A stretch of DNA of 64,000 bases from assembly GCF_900142075.1 (NCBI RefSeq), contig NZ_FQZO01000001.1, positions 865,586-929,585 of the forward strand. The letters are read 5' to 3'. The DNA is from Clostridium amylolyticum (GTDB lineage Bacteria; Bacillota; Clostridia; Clostridiales; Clostridiaceae). The notes under the pieces are model-generated. The model did no database searches. It worked only from the letters and a program-made list of their open reading frames with translations, and was not told the origin of the DNA. Positions within the stretch are counted from its first letter, which is position 1, and every line of letters begins with the position of its first letter. Below are positions 16,360-25,671 of the stretch, piece by piece. The position numbers and the translations under genes are program-made.

Positions 16360-17418
16360 TTATAAATCTTTCATGCTTAGTGATATTCTCTTTTTCTCAC
16401 TATCAACTTCAACGATATTTGCTTTTATAACCTCTCCTATATTTAAAACTTCGCTAGGATGATTAATCTTTTTATTACTGATTTTTGATATATGCATTAG
16501 AGCATCTACTCCTGGCTCTAGCTCTACAAATGCTCCAAAATCAGTAAATCTAACTATTTTACCCATAGTTATATTTCCAACCGGATATTTTTCCTCTATA
16601 TTTAACCATGGATCTTCACTTAAAGCCTTAATACTAAGTGAAACTTTTTTATTTTCCTTATCCACATCTATTACTTTTACAGTTACTTCATCATTAGTTT
16701 TAAACATATTTTTTATCTTGGCTTTACCCCAGCTAAGTTCTGATATGTGTATTAAGCCTTCAATACCATCTAAATCCACAAAAGCACCATAATCTAATAT
16801 GTTCTTAACCTTACCTGTAACTACGTCACCTGGGTTTAATCTTTCTAAAGCTGCTTGTTCTTCAATATTTTTTTGTTCTTGAAGTAATTCCCTTCTAGAA
16901 CCTACTAGCTTTGTTTTATGTCTTTCTTCTTTGAACTCAATAATTTTAATTTGGAAGTTTTGTCCTACATACTTATCTAGATCATTAACCCTATATATTT
17001 CAACGTGAGATGCAGGAATAAATACCGGTACTTCCTTGTATCTAGATATTAATCCGCCTTTTATAGCTTCTTGTACATATACCTCTAAAGGCTCTCCATT
17101 ATTATACTTTTCTTTTACTTCACCTAAAGACTTTTCTTTTACTATTTCAATGTTAGACAAAAGAACATAACCTTCTGAATTATTGATATTTAAAACTTTA
17201 GCTTCAATGGTATCTCCTAATGCATACATATCTCTAAAATCTTTGCTTTTTTCAGTAAATATTTCATTCTTAGGTATAAACCCATCGCTTTTATAGCCTG
17301 GTAAAGCTATATATAATCCTTCATTATTAATTGAGATTATCTTACCTTGAAGCTCTTTTCCTATAAATATCTTAGTTGAATTATTATTCATATAGTCTAA
17401 TTGTTCATTATTATCCAT
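16360..17418 (-). CDS. S1-domain RNA-binding protein (30S ribosomal protein S1 homologue)
   Basis: A 352-residue protein with four S1 OB-fold repeats at about residues 15-85, 100-165, 185-255 and 270-345; the last two carry the classic GAFVDLDGIEGLIHISELSW and GAFVELEPGVDALMHISK patterns. It binds mRNA and may aid translation initiation; clostridial S1 homologues are shorter than the six-repeat E. coli protein. The frame opens at 17427, directly abutting the ribosome site, so ATG 17418 (nine bases from GGAG) is preferred. Overlaps the ispH end by eight bases, as in many clostridia where ispH and rpsA are adjacent or fused. Confidence 0.88.
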   Translation of the reverse strand: MDNNEQLDYMNNNSTKIFIGKELQGKIISINNEGLYIALPGYKSDGFIPKNEIFTEKSKDFRDMYALGDTIEAKVLNINNSEGYVLLSNIEIVKEKSLGEVKEKYNNGEPLEVYVQEAIKGGLISRYKEVPVFIPASHVEIYRVNDLDKYVGQNFQIKIIEFKEERHKTKLVGSRRELLQEQKNIEEQAALERLNPGDVVTGKVKNILDYGAFVDLDGIEGLIHISELSWGKAKIKNMFKTNDEVTVKVIDVDKENKKVSLSIKALSEDPWLNIEEKYPVGNITMGKIVRFTDFGAFVELEPGVDALMHISKISNKKINHPSEVLNIGEVIKANIVEVDSEKKRISLSMKDL

Positions 17419-18274
17419 TGCAGACATCTCCTTTTAATTTACTTATAACTTCATTTATAACATTATCTGGTGTAGAAGCTCCAGCTGTTATTCCTATATT
17501 CATATTGCTTATATCTATATCTTTATGAAAGAATTTGTTTAATTCTAAATGATTTTCAATATGAAAGGTTTTATGGCATTTGTTTTTACATATTTCATAA
17601 AGTTTATTTGTATTTGAAGAGGTTTTATCTCCCACTACAATCATTATATCTACTTGTCCTGCCAGCTCAGCTGCACTTTTTTGTCTTTCTTCAGTGGCGG
17701 AACATATGGTGTTGAATACAACAAATTCCTTACACTCCTCAGCGATGCTATTAATTGCTCTCTTAAAATTTTCCTGTCTTTCAGTGGTTTGACATACCAC
17801 ACATACTTTTCTAGCCAGCTTTGTCTTTACTTCCCCTTGATTTAAAATTATAGCAGAATTATTGCACCATCCATTAATGCCTATCACTTCAGGATGATTT
17901 TCATCTCCAATTATTACTATTTGATATCCATCTTCATAATACTTTTGCACTATATTATGGATATGTTTAACATAAGGACAAGAGGCATCTACTATATCTA
18001 AATGCCTTTCTTTTAAGAGGTCTATGGTAGCTTTTGAAACTCCATGAGAACGTATCACTATCACATCGTCTTTTTGAAGCATATTAATGTCTTCCATAGT
18101 AATAGAATGAATATCCTTACCCTCTAACTCAGATACTACATCTTTATTATGTATTAATGGACCTAAGGTATATATCTTTTTTGATTTTTCTTTTTGGCAG
18201 TTCAAAGCTTCATCCACCGCTCTTTTTACACCAAAACAAAAACCAGCTTTCTTGGCTAAAATGATATTAGGCAT
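17411..18274 (-). CDS. ispH: 4-hydroxy-3-methylbut-2-enyl diphosphate reductase IspH
   Basis: Last enzyme of the non-mevalonate isoprenoid route: reduces HMBPP to IPP and DMAPP with a [4Fe-4S] cluster. The 287-residue protein has the three ligand cysteines in AGFCFGVKRA, ASCPYVKHIH and TICSATEERQ, the catalytic His/Glu segments (IRSHGVSK, GDENHPEV) and the C-terminal TAGASTPD loop. Start supported by an AAGGAG-like site. Lies between cmk and the S1 gene, a conserved clostridial order. Confidence 0.96.
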   Translation of the reverse strand: MPNIILAKKAGFCFGVKRAVDEALNCQKEKSKKIYTLGPLIHNKDVVSELEGKDIHSITMEDINMLQKDDVIVIRSHGVSKATIDLLKERHLDIVDASCPYVKHIHNIVQKYYEDGYQIVIIGDENHPEVIGINGWCNNSAIILNQGEVKTKLARKVCVVCQTTERQENFKRAINSIAEECKEFVVFNTICSATEERQKSAAELAGQVDIMIVVGDKTSSNTNKLYEICKNKCHKTFHIENHLELNKFFHKDIDISNMNIGITAGASTPDNVINEVISKLKGDVCNG

Positions 18275-18287
18275 TATTTAAACTCCT

Positions 18288-18965
18288 TTATTGAAATTTA
18301 TGTAGCTCTTTATCTATATGCATACATATAGCGTCTACTGCCTCACTTATAGTCATATAGGATGTATCAATCTCCACAGCGTCTATAGCTTTAATAAGAG
18401 GTGCTGTGCTCCTGTTAGTATCGGCATAATCCCTAGCTTTTATATCTTGTAATATGCTCTGGTAGTTAACTTCTATGCCTTTTGCCATAAGTTCTTTATG
18501 TCTACGTGATGCTCTTTCTTCTGAAGAGGCGGTTACAAAGAATTTGAAGGGTGCATCTTTTAGAACTACAGTACCTATATCCCTTCCATCCATGATAACA
18601 TCGTATTTATGAGATATGGCTTGTTGCTGCATCACTAATTTTTCCCTTACCTCTGGTATAGAAGCAAAGCTTGAAACCTTTGCAGCTATATTAGGCATAG
18701 AAAGATAATCGTTAATGTCTTCACCGTTTAAGATTAACCTTTCTCCCTGAAAATACATCTCCATGCTATCAATTAAATTACAAATTTCTTGAACATCCTC
18801 TGGCTTTAAATCTTTTTCTAAGGCTTTTAAAGTTACAGCTCTATACATAGAACCAGTATTAATATACATAAGATTATATCTGTCCCCAACTAATTTGGCT
18901 ATGGTGCTTTTCCCTGCACCAGCTGGTCCATCAATAGCCACAGTTAACTTCACTGTCTTCACCAT
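18288..18965 (-). CDS. cmk: Cytidylate kinase
   Basis: Phosphorylates CMP and dCMP with ATP. The 225-residue protein has the P-loop GPAGAGKST near residue 15, the nucleotide-binding MYINTGSMYRAVT, MDGRDIGTVV and the LID-region Arg in RRHKEL. ATG 18965 directly abuts AAGGGG, a poor spacing; in-frame GTG codons at 18962 and 18953 are alternatives. The GTG at 18953 would give the family-typical start MKLTVAIDGP and has GGTGA five bases upstream. A structured non-coding stretch separates it from aroH. Confidence 0.93.
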   Translation of the reverse strand: MVKTVKLTVAIDGPAGAGKSTIAKLVGDRYNLMYINTGSMYRAVTLKALEKDLKPEDVQEICNLIDSMEMYFQGERLILNGEDINDYLSMPNIAAKVSSFASIPEVREKLVMQQQAISHKYDVIMDGRDIGTVVLKDAPFKFFVTASSEERASRRHKELMAKGIEVNYQSILQDIKARDYADTNRSTAPLIKAIDAVEIDTSYMTISEAVDAICMHIDKELHKFQ

Positions 18966-18983
18966 CCCCTTGTTTGTAAAGTG

Positions 18984-19113
18984 ATTCTTAGCTTCAGATG
19001 GAATTTTCTTAAAAGGAATGCTTACCCCAACTGAAGCTTAGAAGAACTTATCCAGGAGCTTAGCGCTCATTATCCTGCCACTTGAAGAAGTGGGAGATTA
19101 GGAGCGCTTAGCT
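18984..19113 (-). other. Structured intergenic segment with nested hairpins (candidate RNA element)
   Basis: Two long imperfect stems lie side by side: 18985-18997 with 19031-19043 (12 of 13 pairs), and 19057-19068 with 19102-19113 (11 of 12). The second encloses a smaller stem (CCACTT with AAGTGG, 19078-19093). Each long stem has one T:T mismatch because all four arms contain CTTAG in the same orientation. The segment overlaps the last six bases of aroH and lies upstream of cmk on the minus strand, so it would be in the leader of the cmk-ispH-S1 transcript. No match to a riboswitch I know. Confidence 0.45.
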
Positions 19114-19470
19114 ATCGGATAAATCTCGTCTTAATTTTGATGCTTTTTCAAGATAAATATGTTTTAATTCATTTATTTCACCATTATATAATATCATAAT
19201 TCTAATACATAATGGTAAGTATAATTCACTAATTACCCTCATTTCATTAAAATGCATAATAGCTTGTTTATTTAAACTAAATTCTTCTCTTATAAACTTA
19301 CCAGGGTAGGCAGCAGTAATATCATCAGTGCAAGAAAATACTATTGATACGATGTTATCTTTATCTAAATTATTCTTATTACATATCTCATGAAAAAGTT
19401 TAATGCTAGCTTTCTTAATATCTTCTTCATGGTTTATGCCTATAGTAATTGCCCCTCTAATAGCCTCCAT
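19108..19470 (-). CDS. aroH: Chorismate mutase, AroH type
   Basis: Converts chorismate to prephenate on the way to phenylalanine and tyrosine. The 120-residue size and trimeric AroH fold signature are clear: an IRGAITI start, FSCTDDITAAYPGKFIRE and IRIMILYNG near residue 90 carrying active-site Arg and Tyr-region residues, and the C-terminal IYLEKASKLRRDL. Its start overlaps the stop of the flavoprotein gene by one base, so the two are coupled. The stop codon lies inside the structured segment. Confidence 0.93.
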   Translation of the reverse strand: MEAIRGAITIGINHEEDIKKASIKLFHEICNKNNLDKDNIVSIVFSCTDDITAAYPGKFIREEFSLNKQAIMHFNEMRVISELYLPLCIRIMILYNGEINELKHIYLEKASKLRRDLSDS

Positions 19471-20693
19471 TAAATCTCACCTACTTTTTCCCCGGCAAGA
19501 TAACCTGTGGAAAGGGCTATCTGAACGTTATATCCACCTGTAAAAGCATCCACATCTATAATTTCTCCACAAAAGGAAAGATTATTAACAAGCTTTGACT
19601 TCATGGTAGATGAATCTATTTCTTTCGTGCTTACACCACCTGCTGTAACTATAGCTTCCTCAATAGGCCTTAAGCCTCTAACATTTAAATTTAAATTTTG
19701 TAATATATAAAGAAGATTTTTCCTTTCTTCCTTAGTAATAGTATTCACTTTCTTATTTGCATCTATATTAGATAAATAAATTATAGTGTCTATTAATTTT
19801 TGAGGCAAAAGATCATCTAGGGAATTTTTAAAATCTTTATTTATGTATTTCTTAAAGTCTTTTTGTATCCTCATATCTAATTCCTGCTCATTTAAAGCTG
19901 GTTTTAGATTTATGGATAATATATATTTACCCTTTCCGCTAATATACCTGCTAGCACTTAATATAACCGGACCAGATATTCCAAAATGAGTAAATAACAT
20001 TTCACCAAAATCCTTGAATACCAGTTTATTATCTCTATATAGCTTTACTTCAATGTTCTTTAAGGATAACCCTTGCAGTTTCTTTACCCATTCATCACTT
20101 ATTTCTATAGGTACTAAAGAAGGTTTCGGTTCTATAATGGTATGACCTAAATCCTTAGCAAATTTATATCCATCTCCAGTAGAGCCTGTGGAAGGATAGG
20201 ATTTACCCCCTGTAGCCATAATAAAGTAATCTCCTTTGATATTCTCCCCGCTGGAAAGCATTACTCCTGTGATTTTATTTTCTTTTTTAATTAATTTATC
20301 TACCTTACTTTTTAATAATATTTCCACTCCGGAAGATATAAGCTTTTTTTGAAGTGCATTGGTTATATCAGAGGATTTATCTGATTTTGGAAATACTCTA
20401 TCCCCTCTTTCAATTTTAAGTTCTACTCCTAGAGAGTTAAACATATTTATTACGTCTTCATTAGTAAATGTATATAAGGCACTATATAAAAAACTGGGAT
20501 TCCCTGGTATGTACTCGAATAACTCGCTAATGTCCTTTGCATTAGTGACATTGCAACGCCCTTTACCAGTGATAAATAACTTTTTACCTAATCTTTCATT
20601 GCCTTCCACTAGAATAACGCTATGATTTTCAGAAGCTTTTATAGCCGCCATCATTCCAGCAGGTCCTCCACCTATTACTATAACCTTTGCCAA
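19470..20693 (-). CDS. BaiN/HI0933-family FAD-dependent oxidoreductase
   Basis: A 407-residue flavoprotein. The N-terminal dinucleotide-binding motif VIGGGPAGMMAAI is followed by the family hallmark GKKLFITGKGRCNVTN; ATGGKSYPSTGSTGDGY and the C-terminal VTAGGVSTKEID and CGEIIDVDAFTGGYN complete the pattern. The family includes BaiN, reported to act on bile-acid intermediates, but most members are of unknown function and the gene is near-universal in Firmicutes, so a housekeeping redox role is more likely. Coupled to aroH. Confidence 0.88.
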   Translation of the reverse strand: MAKVIVIGGGPAGMMAAIKASENHSVILVEGNERLGKKLFITGKGRCNVTNAKDISELFEYIPGNPSFLYSALYTFTNEDVINMFNSLGVELKIERGDRVFPKSDKSSDITNALQKKLISSGVEILLKSKVDKLIKKENKITGVMLSSGENIKGDYFIMATGGKSYPSTGSTGDGYKFAKDLGHTIIEPKPSLVPIEISDEWVKKLQGLSLKNIEVKLYRDNKLVFKDFGEMLFTHFGISGPVILSASRYISGKGKYILSINLKPALNEQELDMRIQKDFKKYINKDFKNSLDDLLPQKLIDTIIYLSNIDANKKVNTITKEERKNLLYILQNLNLNVRGLRPIEEAIVTAGGVSTKEIDSSTMKSKLVNNLSFCGEIIDVDAFTGGYNVQIALSTGYLAGEKVGEI

Positions 20694-20762
20694 GTTTTCA
20701 TCTCCTTAAAATTATTGATTTTACCACATTAATATTATCTCTTTCCTTTATTTAATGTCAAA

Positions 20763-20792
20763 TAAAAAAGGAAGCTTTTAGCTCCCTTTTCA
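20763..20792 (-). terminator. Terminator after gdhA
   Basis: On the minus strand GGGAGCT pairs with AGCTTCC (one G:U) around AAA, with T6 following. It lies 15-40 bases beyond the glutamate dehydrogenase stop. Confidence 0.75.
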
Positions 20793-20804
20793 TTTATACT
20801 AATT

Positions 20805-22169
20805 TTAATAATTACCTTGAGCATACATGGCTTGTGCCACTTTAACAAAGCCTGCAATATTAGCACCTGCTACTAGGTTATAACCATAACCATAAGTTTT
20901 AGCTGTGTTAGCGGCAGTAGCATGAATATTAATCATAATCTGATGTAATTTCGCATCTACTTCTTCTTCTGACCAAGATAATCTCATACTATTTTGAGCC
21001 ATTTCTAAAGCTGATACAGCAACTCCACCTGCATTAGCAGCCTTAGCTGGTCCAACTATTACATTATGTTGTTGTAAGTATTGAACTGCTTCATTAGTAC
21101 AAGGCATATTAGCAGCTTCACATACATACTTAATATTGTTTTCTACTATCATCTTCGCATGTTCTAAATGTATATCATTTTGAGTAGCACAAGGCATTAT
21201 AATGTCAACTTTAACTCCCCATGGTTTTTGTCCTGGATAGAATTCTACGCCATATTTATCAGCGTAATCTTGAACCTTATCTCTTCCTGAGTTTCTCATT
21301 TCTACTAAATAATCTATCTTTTCACCAGTTATACCATTTGGATCATAAATATATCCATCTGGGCCGGATAAGGTTACCACTTTACCGCCTAATTCAGCAA
21401 TTTTTCTGCAAGCACCCCAAGCAACATTACCGAAACCTGAAACTGCAACGGTTTTTCCTTCAAAGCTATCATTTTCATGCTTCAATATCTCTTGACAGAA
21501 ATATGCCACACCAAAACCTGTAGCTTCTGGTCTTATTAAGCTACCGCCATAAGTAATGCCTTTTCCAGTAAGAACTCCATTTTCAAAAGCTCCTCTGATT
21601 CTTCTATAATGGCCATATAAATAACCTATTTCTCTTGCTCCTACTCCTATATCCCCTGCAGGAACGTCCACATCTGGTCCTATATGTCTATAAAGCTCAG
21701 TCATAAAGCTTTGACAGAATCTCATCATTTCTCCATCGGATCTTCCTCTTGGGTCAAAGTCAGAACCACCTTTTCCTCCGCCTATAGGTAAACCTGTTAA
21801 TGAGTTCTTTAATATCTGCTCAAAACCTAAAAACTTTATTATACCTATATAAACTGATGGATGGAATCTTAAACCGCCCTTGTAAGGTCCTATAGAACCA
21901 TTAAATTGAACCCTAAAGCCTCTGTTAACCTTTACATTGCCTTCATCATCAGTCCAAGGCACTTTAAACATAATTTGTCTCTCAGGTTCGCAAAATCTTT
22001 CTAAGATGTTGCTTTTAATGTATTCTGGATGTTTGTCTAATACTGGTTCTAAGGATAATAGAACTTCTTCTACCGCTTGAATAAACTCTGGTTCATTGGC
22101 ATTTCTTTTCTTTACATTTTCTAGTACACTTTGAATATAGTCCTTGGATGCTAATACTGAATTACTCAT
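20805..22169 (-). CDS. gdhA: NADP-type glutamate dehydrogenase
   Basis: Interconverts glutamate with 2-oxoglutarate and ammonia. The 454-residue protein is the hexameric, about-450-residue type: substrate-binding GGLRFHPSV and the catalytic Lys segment LPIGGGKGGSDFDP, the PAGDIGVGAREIGYLYG motif, the dinucleotide fold VAVSGFGNVAWGA, and CEAANMPCTNEA. Coenzyme choice is not certain from sequence. The frame opens at 22202, but ATG 22169 has AGGGGGTT upstream. A seven-bp inverted repeat (22184-22190 with 22197-22203) sits in the leader just before the ribosome site. Confidence 0.94.
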   Translation of the reverse strand: MSNSVLASKDYIQSVLENVKKRNANEPEFIQAVEEVLLSLEPVLDKHPEYIKSNILERFCEPERQIMFKVPWTDDEGNVKVNRGFRVQFNGSIGPYKGGLRFHPSVYIGIIKFLGFEQILKNSLTGLPIGGGKGGSDFDPRGRSDGEMMRFCQSFMTELYRHIGPDVDVPAGDIGVGAREIGYLYGHYRRIRGAFENGVLTGKGITYGGSLIRPEATGFGVAYFCQEILKHENDSFEGKTVAVSGFGNVAWGACRKIAELGGKVVTLSGPDGYIYDPNGITGEKIDYLVEMRNSGRDKVQDYADKYGVEFYPGQKPWGVKVDIIMPCATQNDIHLEHAKMIVENNIKYVCEAANMPCTNEAVQYLQQHNVIVGPAKAANAGGVAVSALEMAQNSMRLSWSEEEVDAKLHQIMINIHATAANTAKTYGYGYNLVAGANIAGFVKVAQAMYAQGNY

Positions 22170-22310
22170 TGAATAACCCCCTAAATGAATGATATGATTC
22201 ATTTTTTTATTAGTTTTGCACTAATTATTTCTTTCTTGAATATATATATTCGATATAAATCTAATTATTCCTTCTTAATTTTCTAAAATATTTTACTATT
22301 TTGAATATAA

Positions 22311-22340
22311 AAAAGAGATAAATTTTTCAATTTATCTCTT
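22311..22340 (-). terminator. Terminator after the RpiR regulator
   Basis: AAGAGATAAAT pairs with ATTTATCTCTT and on the minus strand runs straight into TTTTTTATA. The stem includes the stop codon of the regulator gene and isolates it from gdhA. Confidence 0.8.
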
Positions 22341-23214
22341 ATCTTTCCTCTAGAGGTTTATAGGAGTATATTTGATATTCTTCCCAAATATCTTCTAGGC
22401 TGTTAAAGGTGGATGCTATTTTGTCTTTTTCCATCAATCCCACCGCAATTATCAAAGCATTAATTACGCTTAATGGTGCCACTAAGGAATCTACAAAAGA
22501 TGCCATATTGCTTTGAGCAATAAGAGTGTGATCAGCCTTTCCAGCTAAGGGTGAAAGTAAACTATCGGTGATAGCTACTACAGAAGCATTTCTCTTATGG
22601 GCAAATTCCAATGCTTGTATGGTCTTTACAGCATATCTTGGAAAACCTATACCTATGACTAAATCCCCTTCACCCACGCTTATCATCTGCTCAAAAATAT
22701 CACTGATACCGTATCCCACTACCTTTACATTATCTAATATAACATTCAAATAAAATCCTAAGAAATCTGCTAAGGCAGTAGAGCTTCTAAGTCCAATGAT
22801 ATATATACGCTTAGCTTTAAGTATTTCATTAACCACTTCTTCAAAGGTCTTTTGGTTTATCTTTTCAAGAGTGGCTCTTATATTCTCCATGTCAGCTTTA
22901 AGAACGCCTTTTAATGCATTTTCTTCACTAATATAATCATTGGATAGTTCTAATCTCTGCACTGTGGTTAGTTTATTTTTTATAAGTTCCTGCAGTGCTT
23001 TTTGAAGTTTAGGATAGCCGCTAAAACCAAGCTCATTGGCAAACCTAACCACTGTAGATTCGCTAACGCCTACACTAATACCAAGTTTTGCAGCTGTCAT
23101 AAAAGCCGCTTTATCATAATGTTTTAGTATATATTCAGCAATTAATTTCTGTCCTTTACTTAATCGTGGGAATTTTAATTGTATGGTTCGCATTAAATCT
23201 TCATTGTTTTCCAT
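22339..23214 (-). CDS. RpiR-family transcriptional regulator (HTH plus SIS)
   Basis: A 291-residue regulator with an N-terminal HTH of the RpiR type (about residues 10-75; SVGVSESTVVRFANELGFSG is the recognition helix region) and a C-terminal SIS sugar-phosphate isomerase-fold sensor (about 115-260; IYIIGLRSSTALADF and IGIGFPRYAVKT bind the phosphosugar). It should sense a phosphosugar. A frame extending to a TTG at 23238 lacks a ribosome site; the ATG at 23214 has GGGGGT 13 bases away, long but usable. No sugar operon adjoins it, so its targets are not evident. Confidence 0.85.
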   Translation of the reverse strand: MENNEDLMRTIQLKFPRLSKGQKLIAEYILKHYDKAAFMTAAKLGISVGVSESTVVRFANELGFSGYPKLQKALQELIKNKLTTVQRLELSNDYISEENALKGVLKADMENIRATLEKINQKTFEEVVNEILKAKRIYIIGLRSSTALADFLGFYLNVILDNVKVVGYGISDIFEQMISVGEGDLVIGIGFPRYAVKTIQALEFAHKRNASVVAITDSLLSPLAGKADHTLIAQSNMASFVDSLVAPLSVINALIIAVGLMEKDKIASTFNSLEDIWEEYQIYSYKPLEER

Positions 23215-23317
23215 TATATCTTTCTTTACCCCCAACAAAATGAAATATTTATTTCATTTTAACATTTACTGAAACGTATATCAATATATCTTTCATTTTA
23301 TTGTTAAAAGATTCCTA

Positions 23318-23863
23318 TTATTTTTTCTCTATTATAATAAGTCTAGGGGATACTTCCGATCTATTAATATATTTATGCAGCAGTACACCATAAGTATCCT
23401 TTGGCAAATTTTCTACAAACTTCATTATGAAATTTTCTTCTTTAAGACCTTCATCATGTCCTACATAAAGGGCAATAGAAATTATTCCACCTGGATTTAA
23501 AAGCTGTAATGATTTTTGTAGGCTTTCTAAAGAGGAGTGGGCTAAGGTGGTTATATTTTTATCTCCCCCTGGCCAATATCCCAAGTTATACATAACGCAA
23601 TCTAATCCACCTGAAACATATTTATCTATATTAGCATGAGAATCACAAACCAAGTTAACATTAGAGCTATTATAGGTCTCTTTATACCTATCTATAGCCT
23701 GAGCTTGAATATCCATAGAAATAACCCTTTCAAAGGTACTGCTTAAAAAGATGGTATCATATCCATTTCCTAAGGTTGCATCCACCGCTAAGCCTTTATT
23801 TAAACAAAAATCTTTAATTATATAATGAGTTAATTTACTTATGTCTCCAACGTAGTTAAACAT
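23318..23863 (-). CDS. mnmM: Class I SAM methyltransferase, YtqB/MnmM family (tRNA mnm5U34 methylation)
   Basis: A 181-residue methyltransferase. The SAM-binding motif I is VDATLGNGYDT, and the family hallmark MYNLGYWPGGDK is present. YtqB homologues have been identified as MnmM, which methylates the nm5 group at the wobble uridine of certain tRNAs; older annotations say putative rRNA methylase. Lies 11 bases downstream of the pseudouridine synthase gene, so the two RNA-modification genes are cotranscribed. Function by family only. Confidence 0.75.
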   Translation of the reverse strand: MFNYVGDISKLTHYIIKDFCLNKGLAVDATLGNGYDTIFLSSTFERVISMDIQAQAIDRYKETYNSSNVNLVCDSHANIDKYVSGGLDCVMYNLGYWPGGDKNITTLAHSSLESLQKSLQLLNPGGIISIALYVGHDEGLKEENFIMKFVENLPKDTYGVLLHKYINRSEVSPRLIIIEKK

Positions 23864-23874
23864 CTTAAGCTCCT

Positions 23875-24585
23875 TTACAGTTTAAATAGATAGTCTAATT
23901 CCTTTTCATTTAAGTATCTCCACTCACCTTTAAGAAGGTTGCCCAGCTTTATTTCTCCTAAGGATATCCTTTGTAATTCTATCACCTTGTGATTAAACTT
24001 TTCGCACATCCTTCTCACTTGTCTATTTTTACCTTCATGAATTTTTATTTCAACTAGAGATTCATTTTTATAGACTTTTAAAATTCTTATCTTTGAAGGA
24101 GCTGTTATATAATCTCCTATATCCACTCCTATTTGAAAGTTCTTCATTTCCTCTTCAGTAAATATTCCTTTCACCTTAGCTATGTAAGTTTTAACTATTT
24201 CCCTGCTAGGATGCATTATACTATTATAAATTTCTCCATCATTGGTTAAAAGCAATAATCCTGAGGTGTTATAGTCTAATCTTCCTATGGGAAATATCCT
24301 TTCCTTTACATCAATTAAATCTATAACCTTTTTCCTTTCCTTCTCATCCTTTACAGTGCTTATATATCCTTCTGGTTTATTTAACATTATATATACTTTC
24401 TGTTCTTCAGGCCTTACCACTTTATTATTTACTTTTACTATATCTATTTCAGTATTAATTTTAGCTCCTAAGGTATCCACTATTTCATTATTTACAGTTA
24501 CTTTTCCTTCTTCTATTAAGGTTTCACTTTTTCGTCTAGAAGCTACTCCACACTGGGCTAAATACTTCTGTAGTCTCATTATCAT
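23875..24585 (-). CDS. Pseudouridine synthase, RsuA/RluB family
   Basis: Converts specific uridines of rRNA to pseudouridine. It has an N-terminal S4 RNA-binding domain (MRLQKYLAQCGVASRRKSE) followed by the catalytic domain with the nucleophile Asp in GRLDYNTSGLLLLTNDG and the C-terminal GKNRQVRRM motif. Probably RluB (23S rRNA U2605), the usual single member in Firmicutes. Three in-frame starts exist (GTG 24594, ATG 24585, ATG 24579); 24585 has the best distance (10 bases) from AGGAAAG, while 24579 gives the conserved MRLQKYL start. Confidence 0.88.
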   Translation of the reverse strand: MIMRLQKYLAQCGVASRRKSETLIEEGKVTVNNEIVDTLGAKINTEIDIVKVNNKVVRPEEQKVYIMLNKPEGYISTVKDEKERKKVIDLIDVKERIFPIGRLDYNTSGLLLLTNDGEIYNSIMHPSREIVKTYIAKVKGIFTEEEMKNFQIGVDIGDYITAPSKIRILKVYKNESLVEIKIHEGKNRQVRRMCEKFNHKVIELQRISLGEIKLGNLLKGEWRYLNEKELDYLFKL

Positions 24586-24747
24586 AGCAATCACTCTTTC
24601 CTGTAGGTATATATTTTAGTGTAGCTTATATATAAAAAAAATCAACTAGTTTACATAATTTATATTTTGTTTATTTGCCTAATGTTTTTTATTATAATAT
24701 ACTTTTTGTAGTTAATAATTTAAAAATACAATTTAGGAGGCAAAACC

Positions 24748-25566
24748 TTGGATAAACTTTTATTTGGCATTTCCGGATTACCTAATGGAGATGGTTCTAT
24801 AAAATATAATTATGCGTCAGGAATAGATTTTTTAAAACAAATAAATCTAGATGCTATGGAACTCCCTTTTGTAAGGAGTATTAATATTACAGAAAAAAAT
24901 AAGGATGCTGTATTAAAATCAAAAAACTCAAATGATTTTTATTTATCTGCTCATGGCTCCTACTTTATAAATTTAAATGCAAAAGAAGCTGATAAAGTAG
25001 ATAAGTCCCTAGAGAGAATAGAAAAAGGAGCACTAGCCCTAAGAAATGTAGAAGGAAGAAGCTTAATCTTTCATCCAGGCTACTATCTAGGTGACACTCA
25101 TGAAAAAACATATTCTACTATTAAATCTAACTTAGAGAGATTAACTGATTATGGGGTTACTTACAGATTAGAGACTACAGGAAAGCCAACGCAGTTTGGA
25201 AGTTTAGAAGAAATAGTATCCTTATCAAAAGAGGTTAGTTTCTGTGAACCTTGTATAGATTTTTCACATATTCATGCAAGAAACAACGGTTCTTTAAAAG
25301 AGTACGATGATTTCGTTAGGATTTTAGAATACATAGGAGAACACCTAGGAGAAGCAGCCTTAAAGGACATGCATATCCATGTTTCAGGGATAAATTATGG
25401 CCCTAAAGGAGAAAAAAATCACCTTCCCTTTATGGAAAGCGACTTTAGATATGACGCTTTTATAAAAGCATTGATTTCTTATGATGTTAAGGGCTGCATC
25501 ATCTGCGAAAGTCCTATTCTTGAAAAAGATGCCCTGCTTCTAAAGGAACTATATAAAAGCATGTAA
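24748..25566 (+). CDS. Endonuclease IV-like TIM-barrel protein
   Basis: A 272-residue protein of the xylose-isomerase-like TIM-barrel / AP-endonuclease family 2. Metal-binding residues typical of Nfo are visible: His in YLSAHGSYFIN, His in LIFHPGYYLGD, Glu in YRLETTGKP, Asp/His in CIDFSHIHAR, His in DMHIHVSG and a final Glu in IICESPILE. It may cut DNA at abasic sites, though some members are sugar isomerases. Initiates at TTG with AGGAGG seven bases upstream. Divergent from the pseudouridine synthase gene. Confidence 0.8.
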   Translation: MDKLLFGISGLPNGDGSIKYNYASGIDFLKQINLDAMELPFVRSINITEKNKDAVLKSKNSNDFYLSAHGSYFINLNAKEADKVDKSLERIEKGALALRNVEGRSLIFHPGYYLGDTHEKTYSTIKSNLERLTDYGVTYRLETTGKPTQFGSLEEIVSLSKEVSFCEPCIDFSHIHARNNGSLKEYDDFVRILEYIGEHLGEAALKDMHIHVSGINYGPKGEKNHLPFMESDFRYDAFIKALISYDVKGCIICESPILEKDALLLKELYKSM

Positions 25567-25671
25567 TTTTTTCCAGAGATTATATAACTTTTTATTAATC
25601 TCCATAATTCCTCCATAATTAAATTCTATAATAAAACCATAGCAAATAAAAGTTAAGAAAGGAGTTTTATT

